From Streptomyces showdoensis (GTDB lineage: Bacteria > Actinomycetota > Actinomycetes > Streptomycetales > Streptomycetaceae), in contig NZ_BAAAXG010000026.1 in NCBI RefSeq assembly GCF_039535475.1, positions 1,178,001-1,242,000 on the forward strand: a stretch of DNA of 64,000 bases, in the 5' to 3' direction. Positions 44,593-53,425 of this stretch are shown piece by piece. Position 1 is the first letter of the stretch. The number at the start of each line of letters is the position of its first letter. Made by a program: the position numbers and the translations under genes. The notes beneath the pieces were generated by a model, which made no database searches, had not been told where the DNA came from, and saw nothing but the letters and a program-made list of their open reading frames with translations.

Positions 44593-47190
44593 ATGCCAAG
44601 GGCATCCCGTCTGGCGACGGCTCGTTCCACCGCACTGACGTGCCTGCTCACCGTCCTCCTCGCGCTCCTGCAGCCCGGCACCGCCGGGACCGCGCAGGCC
44701 GCCGAGGCATGCGCACCGGTCGCCATGGGCCGGTACGCGGGTGAGCTCACGAGCGCCGGTCAGACCGCGTGTCTGACTCTGCCGGTCCCGCGCGGCGCGC
44801 GCATCGCCGCACTCACCTCGCGCAGCGGCGCGGGGGTCGAGGTCGGCGTCACCGCCATCGACGCCGGCGGCACCACCCAGTGCAACGCCTCCGAACTGGC
44901 CACAGGCGAGTGCGCCCTGACCGGCACCGCCCCCTTCAGGCTCCAGGTGACGGCCGACGAGCCCGCCGACACCGGCGCGTACGGCATCCACCTCGTCCGT
45001 ACGGACGAACTCCAGGCCGACTGCGCCGTCCTGCCCGCCGGCACGTTCGCCGACGACACGACGGCCGTCCGCCTGGAGACCGGCAACGGCGTCTTCTCGC
45101 ACTGCCTGACCATCCCGGCCGGCGCCCATTCCACCCACGAACTCCTCCGCGTGCGGTACGGACTCCCGGACGACACCGAGGAGTTCCCGGACTACGGCCT
45201 GTACCTGATCGGCACCGACGGCAACGGCTCGGACTGCTACGCCCACCCGACGCAGCAGCAGCTCAAGACCGACACCCTGGTCAGCTGCTCCTTCACGGCC
45301 GGGGTGGCGTACACCGTGCTGGTGGCGGGCCAGGACGCCCCCCGCACCCACACCCTGAACCGCCGCGACGTCACCTCCGGCGCCCAGGGCTGCGCCGCCT
45401 CCGCCGCCACTGCCATCGGCGCACCCGCGCTCACCGCGGCCTCCGGGGCGAACGGCTCCCTGCGCTGTCACCGCGTCACGACGGCAGCGGCCACCGACCA
45501 CCTGCGGATCGACGCCCGGGACACCGAGGACGCCACGCACCTGCTCGTCATGGACGACGCGGGCACCATCAAGTGCTATCCGCGCACCTCCTCGTGCGCG
45601 GTCACCGGCTCCACCGGCTACCAGGTCGTCACCCAGGCCCCCGCGGACTGGACCCTGCCCGCCTCGTACCGCCTGGACGCCTGGCGGATCGCCACCTCCG
45701 CCGGTCTCGCCCCCGAGTGCCCGCGGGCCGGTTCGGTACGGGCCGGGTTCGGGCCCGTGACCGGTGAGCTGGACGAGCAGCGCACCGCCGTGTGCGCCGT
45801 GCTGCCGACCTCGGACAGCGCCCGCCTGTACGGCTCCGTCACCGCCACCGACGGCGGCAGCGTCAACGCGAAGGGCGCCCTCTTCAGCAAGCGGAACCGC
45901 ACCTGGTGCGCGGTCTCCTCCACACAGTCCTGCGAGCCCAACGGCGAGAGCCTCCTCCTGGTCTCGCTGCCGGACCGGACCGACCGGACCGCCTACAAGA
46001 CCAGGCTGGCCTGCGCCGAGCCGACGCTCGGGTGCGAGTTCTACGACAACACGCACGGCTGGTTCAAGCCGGTCACCCCGACCCGGCTGATGGACACCCG
46101 CTCCGGACTCGGCGTCCCGAAGGGCAAGGTCGGCCCCGGCGGCGTCATCACCCTCCAGGTGGCCGGAAAGGCCGGCATCCCCACGACGGGCGTAAGGGCG
46201 GTCGTCCTCAACGTCACGGCCACGGCGCCCACGGCCGGAGGCTTCGTCTCCGTCTACCCCGACGGGACCACCCGCACCAGCGCGTCCAACCTCAACTTCA
46301 CCACCGGACAGACCATCCCCAACCTCGTCGTCGTCCCCGTCGTCAACGGCAAGGTGAACTTCTACAACAAGGCCGGCTCCGTCGACCTCCTCGCCGACGT
46401 CACCGGCTACTACCTCTCCGGCGAGGAGTCGGTCTCGGGCCCCCTCGGCTCGACGTACGAGCCGCTCACCCCGACCCGCCTCATGGACACCCGCACCGGA
46501 CTCGGCGTCCCGAAGGGCAAGGTCGGCCCCGGCGGCGTCGCCACCCTCCAGGTGACCGGACAGGGCGGAATCCCGGCCACGGACGTGACCGCGGTCGTCC
46601 TCAACGTCACGGCCACGGCGCCCACGGCCGGAGGCTTCGTCTCCGTCTACCCCGACGGGACCACCCGCACCAGCGCGTCCAACCTCAACTTCACCACCGG
46701 ACAGACCATCCCCAACCTCGTCGTCGTCCCCGTCGTCAACGGCAAGGTGAACTTCTACAACAGGGCGGGCTCGGTCGATCTGCTCGCCGACGTGGCCGGG
46801 TACTTCACGAAGCGGGTCACCGGCGCCACGTACAAGCCGCTCAGCCCGACCCGCCTCATGGACACCCGCTCCGGACTCGGTGTCCCGAAGGGCAAGGTAG
46901 GACCCGGCGGTACGGTCACCCTCCAGGTCGAGGGGGTCGCCGGGGTGCCCGCCGCGGGCGTAAGGGCGGTCGTCCTCAACGTCACGGCCACGGCGCCCAC
47001 GGCCGGAGGCTTCGTCTCCGTCTACCCCGACGGGACCACCCGCACCAGCGCGTCCAACCTCAACTTCACCACCGGACAGACCATCCCCAACCTCGTCGTC
47101 GTCCCCGTCGTCAACGGCAAGGTCAGCTTCTACAACAAGGCCGGCTCCGTCGACCTCCTCGCCGACGTCGCCGGGTACTACACCTCGTAG
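44593..47190 (+). CDS. Secreted repeat protein, paralogue of the 8.1-12.1 kb giant
   Basis: This encodes 865 residues from the ATG at 44593, after GGGGGGT. A signal peptide ends near residue 36 (G-T-A-Q-A-A-E-A-C). Residues 40-475 consist of cysteine-bearing modules (C-L-T-L-P-V, C-A-L-T-G-T-A-P-F-R), as in the protein at 8097. The C-terminal part is three repeats of about 115-130 residues (from about 46070, 46460 and 46840), each starting P-T-R-L-M-D-T-R and ending with A-D-V-x-G-Y-Y/F. The DNA for the three repeats is partly identical, so copies have been homogenised. Probably an exported, surface-associated binding protein. Confidence 0.85.
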   Translation: MPRASRLATARSTALTCLLTVLLALLQPGTAGTAQAAEACAPVAMGRYAGELTSAGQTACLTLPVPRGARIAALTSRSGAGVEVGVTAIDAGGTTQCNASELATGECALTGTAPFRLQVTADEPADTGAYGIHLVRTDELQADCAVLPAGTFADDTTAVRLETGNGVFSHCLTIPAGAHSTHELLRVRYGLPDDTEEFPDYGLYLIGTDGNGSDCYAHPTQQQLKTDTLVSCSFTAGVAYTVLVAGQDAPRTHTLNRRDVTSGAQGCAASAATAIGAPALTAASGANGSLRCHRVTTAAATDHLRIDARDTEDATHLLVMDDAGTIKCYPRTSSCAVTGSTGYQVVTQAPADWTLPASYRLDAWRIATSAGLAPECPRAGSVRAGFGPVTGELDEQRTAVCAVLPTSDSARLYGSVTATDGGSVNAKGALFSKRNRTWCAVSSTQSCEPNGESLLLVSLPDRTDRTAYKTRLACAEPTLGCEFYDNTHGWFKPVTPTRLMDTRSGLGVPKGKVGPGGVITLQVAGKAGIPTTGVRAVVLNVTATAPTAGGFVSVYPDGTTRTSASNLNFTTGQTIPNLVVVPVVNGKVNFYNKAGSVDLLADVTGYYLSGEESVSGPLGSTYEPLTPTRLMDTRTGLGVPKGKVGPGGVATLQVTGQGGIPATDVTAVVLNVTATAPTAGGFVSVYPDGTTRTSASNLNFTTGQTIPNLVVVPVVNGKVNFYNRAGSVDLLADVAGYFTKRVTGATYKPLSPTRLMDTRSGLGVPKGKVGPGGTVTLQVEGVAGVPAAGVRAVVLNVTATAPTAGGFVSVYPDGTTRTSASNLNFTTGQTIPNLVVVPVVNGKVSFYNKAGSVDLLADVAGYYTS
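46198..47123 (+). repeat. Three identical 158-bp coding repeats
   Basis: The blocks 46198-46355, 46591-46748 and 46966-47123 are identical to the base over about 158 bp, while the sequence between them diverges. They encode the same stretch of each C-terminal repeat (from V-V-L-N-V-T-A-T to V-V-N-G-K). Such local identity, including third-codon positions, points to recent gene conversion or unequal crossing-over. The first and third copies also share bases just upstream. Confidence 0.9.
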
Positions 47191-47492
47191 TCCGTCGGCG
47201 ACTGCGACTGCGACTGCGTGTCCGTCTGCGCCGGCCGCCCCTTCGGCCGGCGCAGCCCCGCCTCCGTGAGCCGGCGCAGCAGCTCCTTCGAGCCGACCTC
47301 GACCGCGCCCGCCGCCACCGCGTCCGCGTAGCGGTCGGACGGGATGTCGTAGTGGTCGCCGTCGAAGCCCCGGGTGGGCGCGCCGATCGAGCCGGCGAAG
47401 GCGTGCAGCTCCTCGAAGGAGACGTCGCTGACCAGGTGGGACCACATGCGGCCGTGACCCGGCCAGGAGGGCGGGTCGATGTACAGCGTCAC
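47178..47492 (-). CDS. DUF4031 protein
   Basis: This encodes 104 residues from an ATG at 47492. The DUF4031 core is present: Y-I-D-P-P-S-W-P-G-H-G-R near residue 4, W-S-H-L-V-S-D near residue 17, and H-Y-D-I-P near residue 47. The acidic and histidine residues may form a small nuclease-like or metal-binding fold; no function is known. It is convergent with the secreted repeat gene and overlaps its end by 13 bp. Confidence 0.85.
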   Translation of the reverse strand: MTLYIDPPSWPGHGRMWSHLVSDVSFEELHAFAGSIGAPTRGFDGDHYDIPSDRYADAVAAGAVEVGSKELLRRLTEAGLRRPKGRPAQTDTQSQSQSPTDYEV

Positions 47493-47595
47493 TCCGCCGC
47501 CCCCGTCGCTCCGGCCCGCACCACTCCGGCCCTCGCTTCTCGGGTCCGCGCCGCTCCGGTCCTCGCCCCTCCGGTCCGCACCGCTCCGGCCCCCG

Positions 47596-47952
47596 TCACG
47601 TCAGCCCGCCCACCGGGGCGACCACGACGCCCTGCTTGCCGCAGACCCAGTGCGGGTCGGGGCCCATCTCGGGTTCGACGTCGAGGGCGTGCGGGTCGCC
47701 CGAGGAGCAGACCGGGCAGATCGGCCAGCGGCCGTACCGTTCGAGCAGGGCGTCCTGCACGTCCTGGGCGACCAGGCCGGCCACGAAGGGCGCTCCCTCG
47801 GGCCACTGCTCGACCCACCATCGGCGGTGCGCGACGGCGTCCTCCACCATCGAGACGACCTCGGCCATCGCGACCTCGCGGGCCACCAGGTCGGCGAGAA
47901 CCAGGGCGCGGGCGGCATGGAGTGCCTGTTCCACGGGGTCTATGTCGTCCAT
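47596..47952 (-). CDS. Conserved hypothetical protein with C-terminal CxxC zinc site
   Basis: This encodes 118 residues from the ATG at 47952 (M-D-D-I-D-P-V-E-Q-A-L-H). The first 75 residues are helical, with R-R-W-W-V-E-Q-W. The C-terminal part has I-C-P-V-C and a later single Cys in H-W-V-C-G-K, plausible zinc ligands. The frame continues upstream but only over the divergent MurR gene. Similar proteins accompany MurR/RpiR and DUF4031 genes in Streptomyces, by recall. Confidence 0.7.
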   Translation of the reverse strand: MDDIDPVEQALHAARALVLADLVAREVAMAEVVSMVEDAVAHRRWWVEQWPEGAPFVAGLVAQDVQDALLERYGRWPICPVCSSGDPHALDVEPEMGPDPHWVCGKQGVVVAPVGGLT

Positions 47953-48038
47953 GTTCACATTCTCGCCCCAAGGCCCCGCGCGGGACCAATGTCCTGCCCG
48001 GAGAGGGGACCAACGGGGTCTTGACGCTCCCCCCGGCC

Positions 48039-48082
48039 GAAAATATCTTTCAAGTGTGACCAATGAAGTGAAGGAAATTTTC
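48039..48082. promoter_or_regulatory. Imperfect inverted repeat around the murR-like start
   Basis: GAAAATATCTTTC (48039-48051) and GAAGGAAATTTTC (48070-48082) are inverted copies at 11 of 13 positions, with the GTG start at 48056 between them. AT-rich GAAA...TTTC sites of this form are plausible RpiR/MurR operators. Binding across the start would repress the gene and could be relieved by MurNAc 6-phosphate. Confidence 0.45.
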
Positions 48083-48997
48083 AGCGGCGCCGCCGGAACC
48101 GCGGCCGCCGTCGCGGCCCCGCCCGCCCCCGCCGCCCTCGCGGCCAAGGTGCGGACCCTCGCCCCCTCCATGACCCGCTCCATGCAGCGCGTCGCCGAGG
48201 CCGTCGCCGGGGACCCCGCCGGCTGCGCCGCCCTCACGGTCACCGGCCTCGCCGAGCTCACCGGCACCAGCGAGGCGACCGTCGTGCGCACCGCCCGGCT
48301 GCTCGGCTACCCCGGCTACCGCGACCTGCGCCTCGCCCTGGCCGGCCTCGCCGCCCAGCAGCAGTCCGGCCGCGCCCCCTCCGTCACCGCCGACATCGCC
48401 GTCGACGACCCGGTCGCCGACGTCGTCGCCAAGCTGGCCTACGACGAGCAGCAGACCCTCGCCGACACCGCCGCCGGACTCGACACCGTCCAGCTCGGCG
48501 CCGCCGTCGCCGCCCTCGCCACCGCCCGCCGCGTCGACATCTACGGCGTCGGCGCCTCCGGCCTCGTCGCCCAGGACCTCGGCCAGAAGCTGCTGCGCAT
48601 CGGCCTCATCGCCCACGCCCACAGCGACCCGCACCTCGCCGTCACCAACGCCGTCCAGCTCCGCTCCGGCGACGTCGCCATCGCCATCACCCACTCCGGG
48701 TCGACCGGCGACGTCATAGAACCGCTGCGGGTCGCCTTCGACCACGGCGCCACCACGGTGGCCATCACCGGCCGACCGGACGGCCCGGTCACGCAGTACG
48801 CCGACCACGTGCTGACCACCTCCACCGCCCGCGAGAGCGAACTTCGCCCCGCGGCCATGTCGTCCCGCACCAGCCAACTCCTGGTCGTGGACTGTCTGTT
48901 CACCTGTGTCACCCAACGTACGTACGAGACGGCGGCCCCTGCCCTCGCGGCCTCGTACGAAGCCCTCGCCCACCGCCACGCCCCCCGCGCCCGCTGA
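48056..48997 (+). CDS. MurR/RpiR family regulator with SIS domain
   Basis: This encodes 313 residues from a GTG at 48056. The HTH_6 domain lies at about 30-105 (S-M-T-R-S-M-Q-R-V-A-E, T-G-L-A-E-L-T-G-T-S-E-A-T-V-V-R) and a SIS sugar-phosphate domain at about 130-275 (Y-G-V-G-A-S-G-L-V-A-Q-D-L, T-H-S-G-S-T-G-D-V). This is the architecture of MurR, which senses MurNAc 6-phosphate. The next genes are murQ and a PTS permease, so it most likely controls their use. Divergent from the conserved hypothetical gene at 47952. Confidence 0.92.
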   Translation: MTNEVKEIFSGAAGTAAAVAAPPAPAALAAKVRTLAPSMTRSMQRVAEAVAGDPAGCAALTVTGLAELTGTSEATVVRTARLLGYPGYRDLRLALAGLAAQQQSGRAPSVTADIAVDDPVADVVAKLAYDEQQTLADTAAGLDTVQLGAAVAALATARRVDIYGVGASGLVAQDLGQKLLRIGLIAHAHSDPHLAVTNAVQLRSGDVAIAITHSGSTGDVIEPLRVAFDHGATTVAITGRPDGPVTQYADHVLTTSTARESELRPAAMSSRTSQLLVVDCLFTCVTQRTYETAAPALAASYEALAHRHAPRAR

Positions 48998-49016
48998 AAC
49001 ACGAGAGAGCCGCCCC

Positions 49017-49982
49017 GTGTCCACCGCACCCATCACCTCCGAGACCTACTCCGCACTGCGCGCCCAGCTCGCCACCCTCACCACCGAGGCGTTCCGGCCC
49101 GAGCTCGCCGAGATCGACCAGCTCCCGACCGCCGAGATCGCCGCGCTGATGAACGGCGAGGACCAGTCCGTCCCCGCCGCCGTCGCCAAGCAGCTGCCCG
49201 TCATCGCCGCCGCCATCGACGCCACCGCCGCCCGGATGTCCCGCGGCGGCCGGCTCATCTACCTCGGCGCCGGCACGGCCGGACGGCTCGGCGTGCTCGA
49301 CGCCAGCGAATGCCCGCCCACCTTCAACACCGACCCCTCCGAGGTCGTCGGCCTCATCGCGGGCGGACCCTCCGCCATGGTCAAGGCCGTCGAGGGCGCC
49401 GAGGACTCCAAGGAGCTCGCCGTCGAGGACCTCACCGCGCTCGGCCTCACCGCCGACGACACGGTGGTCGGCATCTCCGCCTCCGGCCGCACCCCGTACG
49501 CCATCGGCGCCGTCGAGCACGCCCGCTCCCAGGGCGCGCTGACCATCGGCCTGTCCTGCAACGCGGACAGCGCGCTGGCCGCCGCCGCCGAGCACGGCAT
49601 CGAGGTCGTCACCGGCCCCGAACTCCTCACCGGCTCCACCCGGCTGAAGGCGGGCACCGCCCAGAAGCTGGTCCTCAACATGATCTCGACGATCACCATG
49701 ATCCGGCTCGGCAAGACCTACGGGAACCTCATGGTCGACGTCCGCGCCTCCAACGAGAAGCTCCAGGCCCGCTCGCGCCGCATCGTGGCCCTCGCCACCG
49801 GCGCGCCGGACGAGCAGATCGAGACCGCCCTCGCCGCCGCCGACGGGGAGGTGAAGACCGCGATCCTGATGATCCTCGCCGACATCGATGCCAAGGCCGC
49901 CGACCAGCGGCTGGACGCCTCCCGGGGCCACCTGCGCGCAGCGCTGCACGCCACCGGCCCCGCCGCCCCCCTCACCCCCTAA
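49017..49982 (+). CDS. murQ: N-acetylmuramic acid 6-phosphate etherase
   Basis: This encodes 321 residues from a GTG at 49017, 19 bp after the regulator stop. The SIS-fold etherase motifs are present: G-R-L-I-Y-L-G-A-G-T-A-G-R-L-G near residue 80 and D-A-S-E-C-P-P-T-F with the catalytic Glu near residue 98; a second Glu lies in A-V-E-G-A-E-D. It cleaves the lactyl ether of MurNAc 6-phosphate, giving GlcNAc 6-phosphate and D-lactate in cell-wall recycling or scavenging. Length matches the family. Confidence 0.95.
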   Translation: MSTAPITSETYSALRAQLATLTTEAFRPELAEIDQLPTAEIAALMNGEDQSVPAAVAKQLPVIAAAIDATAARMSRGGRLIYLGAGTAGRLGVLDASECPPTFNTDPSEVVGLIAGGPSAMVKAVEGAEDSKELAVEDLTALGLTADDTVVGISASGRTPYAIGAVEHARSQGALTIGLSCNADSALAAAAEHGIEVVTGPELLTGSTRLKAGTAQKLVLNMISTITMIRLGKTYGNLMVDVRASNEKLQARSRRIVALATGAPDEQIETALAAADGEVKTAILMILADIDAKAADQRLDASRGHLRAALHATGPAAPLTP

Positions 49983-50023
49983 CCCCCGCCGGGCACCCCC
50001 TCACAGCAAGGCACCACCGCACC

Positions 50024-51532
50024 ATGAGCACAGACGACAAGAACCGCGCCATCGCCGCCGCGATCCTCCCCCTCGTCGGCGGCGCAGAGAACATCAGCTC
50101 CGTGGCCCACTGCATGACCCGCCTCCGGCTGGGTCTGCGGGACCGCTCGCTCGTCCAGGACGAAGCCCTCAAGGCCGTGCCGGCCGTGATGGGTGTGGTG
50201 GAGGACGACACGTACCAGATCGTCCTCGGCCCGGGCACCGTCGCCCGCGTGACCCCCGAGTTCGAGGCCCTGGTCGCCGCGGCCCCCAAGCCCGCCCACT
50301 CCGCCGACGACCTCGCCGCCCAGGGCGCGGCGATCAAGGCGGCGCAGAAGGCGAGGAACCAGACCCCGGTCAAGCTGCTCCTGCGCAAGATCGCGAACAT
50401 CTTCGTCCCGCTGATCCCCGCCCTCATCGGCTGCGGCATCATCGCCGGCCTCAACGGCCTGCTCGTCAACCTCGGCTGGCTGCCCGGCATCACCCCCGCG
50501 CTCGCCGCCATCGCCAGCGGCTTCATGGCCCTGATCGCGGTCTTCGTCGGCTTCAACACGGCCAAGGAGTTCGGCGGTACGCCCATCCTCGGCGGCGCGG
50601 TCGCGTCCATCATCGTCTTCGCCGGCGTCGCCAAGATCGAGGTCTTCGGCCAGACCCTCTCCCCCGGCCAGGGCGGCGTCCTCGGCGCGCTCGGCGCGGC
50701 GGTCCTCGCCGTGTACGTGGAGAAGTGGTGCCGCCGCTGGGTCCCCGAAGCCCTCGACGTGCTGGTCACCCCCACCCTCACCGTGCTGATCTCCGGCCTC
50801 GTCACGATCTTCGGCCTGATGTTCGTGGCCGGTGAGATCTCCCAGGGCATCGGCGACTTCGCCACCTGGCTGCTCGCGAACGCGGGCGCCGGCGCGGGCT
50901 TCCTCCTCGGCGGCCTCTTCCTCCCGCTGGTGATGCTCGGCCTCCACCAGGCCCTGATCCCCATCCACACCACCCTGATCGAGCAGCAGGGCTACACCGT
51001 CCTCCTGCCCATCCTGGCGATGGCGGGCGCGGGCCAGGTCGGCGCGGCGATGGCCGTCTACCGCAAGCTCCCCCGCAACGGCTCGATCCGCCGCACCATC
51101 AAGTCCGCCCTCCCGGCCGGCTTCCTCGGCGTCGGCGAGCCCCTGATCTACGGCGTCTCGCTGCCCCTGGGCCGCCCCTTCATCACCGCCTGCATCGGCG
51201 GCGCCTTCGGCGGCGGCTTCGTCGGCCTCTTCAACATGCTGGGCGACCAGGTCGGCTCCACCGCCATCGGCCCCTCGGGCTGGGCCCTCTTCCCCCTCCT
51301 CGACGGCAACAAGGGCCTCGGCGAGACCATCGCGATCTACGCGGGCGGCCTCCTCGTCGGCTACGTGGTGGGCTTCCTGGCCACGTACTTCTTCGGCTTC
51401 AGCAAGGAGCTGATCGAGGAGTTCGACGTGGACACGGAGACGGCCCCGGAGACCGCGGCCGGGGCCGGGGCGGCCCCGGGCGCGGGCACCGCCCCCGAAC
51501 CGGCCACGGCGCCCGAACCAGCGAAGGTCTGA
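50024..51532 (+). CDS. PTS transporter EIIBC, MurNAc/GlcNAc-type
   Basis: This encodes 502 residues from the ATG at 50024. The EIIB domain occupies about 1-95, with the phosphorylated Cys30 in S-S-V-A-H-C-M-T-R-L-R. The EIIC domain from about 115 has roughly ten helices and the motif G-V-G-E-P-L-I-Y-G. The protein ends in a Pro/Ala/Glu tail. There is no EIIA domain; a separate EIIA (Crr-like) must supply phosphate. Placed after murQ, it most likely imports MurNAc as MurNAc 6-phosphate, as MurP does. Confidence 0.92.
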   Translation: MSTDDKNRAIAAAILPLVGGAENISSVAHCMTRLRLGLRDRSLVQDEALKAVPAVMGVVEDDTYQIVLGPGTVARVTPEFEALVAAAPKPAHSADDLAAQGAAIKAAQKARNQTPVKLLLRKIANIFVPLIPALIGCGIIAGLNGLLVNLGWLPGITPALAAIASGFMALIAVFVGFNTAKEFGGTPILGGAVASIIVFAGVAKIEVFGQTLSPGQGGVLGALGAAVLAVYVEKWCRRWVPEALDVLVTPTLTVLISGLVTIFGLMFVAGEISQGIGDFATWLLANAGAGAGFLLGGLFLPLVMLGLHQALIPIHTTLIEQQGYTVLLPILAMAGAGQVGAAMAVYRKLPRNGSIRRTIKSALPAGFLGVGEPLIYGVSLPLGRPFITACIGGAFGGGFVGLFNMLGDQVGSTAIGPSGWALFPLLDGNKGLGETIAIYAGGLLVGYVVGFLATYFFGFSKELIEEFDVDTETAPETAAGAGAAPGAGTAPEPATAPEPAKV

Positions 51533-51550
51533 CGCTCCCGGCCCGACGGC

Positions 51551-51596
51551 ATGCGGAAGGGCTCCCGGTACGTGCGTACCGGGAGCCCTTCCGCAT
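51551..51596. terminator. Perfect bidirectional terminator
   Basis: A perfect 22-bp stem (51551-51572 with 51575-51596) and a 2-base centre lie between the convergent PTS and hydrolase genes. It is a strong signal for both strands. Confidence 0.9.
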
Positions 51597-51604
51597 ACGG
51601 CGGC

Positions 51605-53101
51605 TCAGCAGCCGACGTCCGTCGCCGGCCGCTCGCCCGTCAGCAGGAAGCGGGTCACCGTGCGGTCGCCGCAGGCGTTGCCGTTGCCCAGGTACATGCC
51701 GTGGCCGCCGTGGTCGACGGAGACCAGCCGGGCCTTGGCGCCCAGGGCCCGGCGCATCTTGAGGCCCTCGGAGTGCGGGGTGGAGGGGTCGCGCAGGCTC
51801 TGGATCATGAGGATGTTGGAGGGGCCCTCGTCGGTGAGACGGGTGGGCTTCTCGACGGGGCCGCCCTTCCAGAAGGAGCAGGGCGTGATGTTGGCCGGCA
51901 TGCCCGCCGTCAGCGGGTACGCGGCCCGGTCGGCGGCGACGGCCCGCTCGTACGAGCGGACGGAACCGCGCCACTTCACGTCGTTGCAGATGACGCCGAC
52001 CGTGACGGCCGCGTCGGAACCCGGCATCGGGCCCGACAGGGCGGGCGGGAGGACGGGCTTCGCGCCCGGCGTCCCGGCCTGCTGCACGAGCCGGGCGAAG
52101 CCCTCGAACTGGGAGTCCGAGTAGAGCGCCATCTGCAGGGCCTGGCGGAGCAGGTTGCCGGTCAGCGGCACGCCCGGCGTCGTCGACGGCTTCGGCTCCC
52201 GGTCCAGCCGGGCCGCGAGATCCAGGACCAGGGGCCGCACGTCCTCGGCCCGCTCGGCGAGCCGCAGCCCCTCCCCCGCCCGGTCCGGGTGCGCGGCCCA
52301 GGCGGCGAAGTCGGAGAAGCGGTCCTCGGCGCCCCGCGCCATCCCGCGCAGCCAGCCCTGGGCGACCGTGCGCGGATCCGGGTCGGCGCTGCTGTCCAGC
52401 ACCAGCCGGTCGGTGTGCCGCGGGAACTTCTGCGCGTACTGCGCGGTGACGTAGGTGCCGTACGAGACGCCCCAGACCGACACCTTCCGCTCGCCGAGCG
52501 CCTCCCGCAGCCGGTCCATGTCCCGCACCTGGTTGGCGGTGGTGAGGCTGCGCAGCTCGGCGCCTCCGTTGCGGGCGCAGGCCTCCGCGATGCGGCGGGA
52601 GCGCGCGACGGAGACGTCGATGGAGCCGTCGGCGGCGGGCCAGCTGCGCAGGTTCACCAGGTGCCGGTCCTCGTCGGCGAGCCCGCAGTCCGCCTTCATG
52701 CTGCCGCCGACCCCGCGCGGGTCGAAGGCCACCAGGTCGTACGCGCCGCCCAGCTCCTTCACCAGCGCCGGCCCCTTGGCCGACAGCCGCTGCACCCCCG
52801 ACCCGCCGGGCCCGCCCGGCACCACCAGCAGCACCCCGCGCCGGGCCTCGGGCCGGCCGCTGAGGATCCGGGACACGGAGAGCGTGGCCTGGCGCCCGTC
52901 GGGCTCGGCGTAGTCGAGCGGGACGGTGAGCGTGGCGCACTCCTGGCGCAGGCCCTCGGGACCGCACTTCTCCCAGGCGAGGGCGGCGGAGGAGGAGCCG
53001 GAGGAGACCGGCGCGGAGACCCCGGCCGGTCCCGCCGCGGGGACGGCGAGGGCGGCGGAGGAGAGGGCCAGGGCGAGCGCGAGACCAGCGGAAGTCGTCA
53101 T
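51605..53101 (-). CDS. Secreted alpha/beta hydrolase, tripeptidyl-aminopeptidase (TAP) type
   Basis: This encodes 498 residues from an ATG at 53101. A signal peptide covers about 1-30 (L-A-L-A-L-A-L-S-S-A-A-L-A-V-P-A-A). The alpha/beta-hydrolase part has V-P-G-G-P-G-G-S-G near residue 95, D-P-R-G-V-G near residue 127 and the nucleophile motif G-V-S-Y-G near residue 215. C-terminal TAP-like elements include the catalytic His near G-G-H-G-M-Y. Such S33 peptidases release tripeptides from extracellular proteins in Streptomyces. Confidence 0.9.
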   Translation of the reverse strand: MTTSAGLALALALSSAALAVPAAGPAGVSAPVSSGSSSAALAWEKCGPEGLRQECATLTVPLDYAEPDGRQATLSVSRILSGRPEARRGVLLVVPGGPGGSGVQRLSAKGPALVKELGGAYDLVAFDPRGVGGSMKADCGLADEDRHLVNLRSWPAADGSIDVSVARSRRIAEACARNGGAELRSLTTANQVRDMDRLREALGERKVSVWGVSYGTYVTAQYAQKFPRHTDRLVLDSSADPDPRTVAQGWLRGMARGAEDRFSDFAAWAAHPDRAGEGLRLAERAEDVRPLVLDLAARLDREPKPSTTPGVPLTGNLLRQALQMALYSDSQFEGFARLVQQAGTPGAKPVLPPALSGPMPGSDAAVTVGVICNDVKWRGSVRSYERAVAADRAAYPLTAGMPANITPCSFWKGGPVEKPTRLTDEGPSNILMIQSLRDPSTPHSEGLKMRRALGAKARLVSVDHGGHGMYLGNGNACGDRTVTRFLLTGERPATDVGC

Positions 53102-53357
53102 GTGTGAAGCATGGTTGAGCGGGCGTCAGGTCCCCATCCGGGAGGCAGGCGGGCGGGGGGTGGGGGTAACCCCCGCGGATCGGGGAGCACTTGAGGTCGA
53201 TCGGGGCCGACGTGCGGACGAGGCCATGCGCCGGGCGGACAAGCCGAAAGCCGTACGGACCGGGCGGGACCGTACGGGACCGGGCGGGACCGGGCGGAGC
53301 CGGACCGGACGGGACGGGACGGGACGAGGCCGTGCACCGACCGGGCGGCGCAACCGA

Positions 53358-53425
53358 CCGATCGCCGCCGTCAGCCGATCGCCGCCGTCAGCCGATCGCC
53401 GCCACCGACCGATCACCGCCGTCAG
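53358..53425. repeat. 17-bp tandem repeats after the membrane-protein gene
   Basis: CCGATCGCCGCCGTCAG occurs at 53358-53374 and 53375-53391, continues partly at 53392-53405, and recurs with one change at 53409-53425, reaching the stop codon of the gene at 53422. The whole gap 53102-53421 is low-complexity (GGGACCGGGC-type runs near 53260-53330) with no gene seen. No coding function is apparent. Confidence 0.75.

Noticed and set aside
46198..47123. CRISPR-like spacing of repeats
   Set aside because: Units are 158 bp, in frame, and encode protein repeats; there are no short palindromic repeats with unique spacers.
53358..53425. Short CRISPR array
   Set aside because: Units of 17 bp are head to tail with no spacers; simple tandem duplication.
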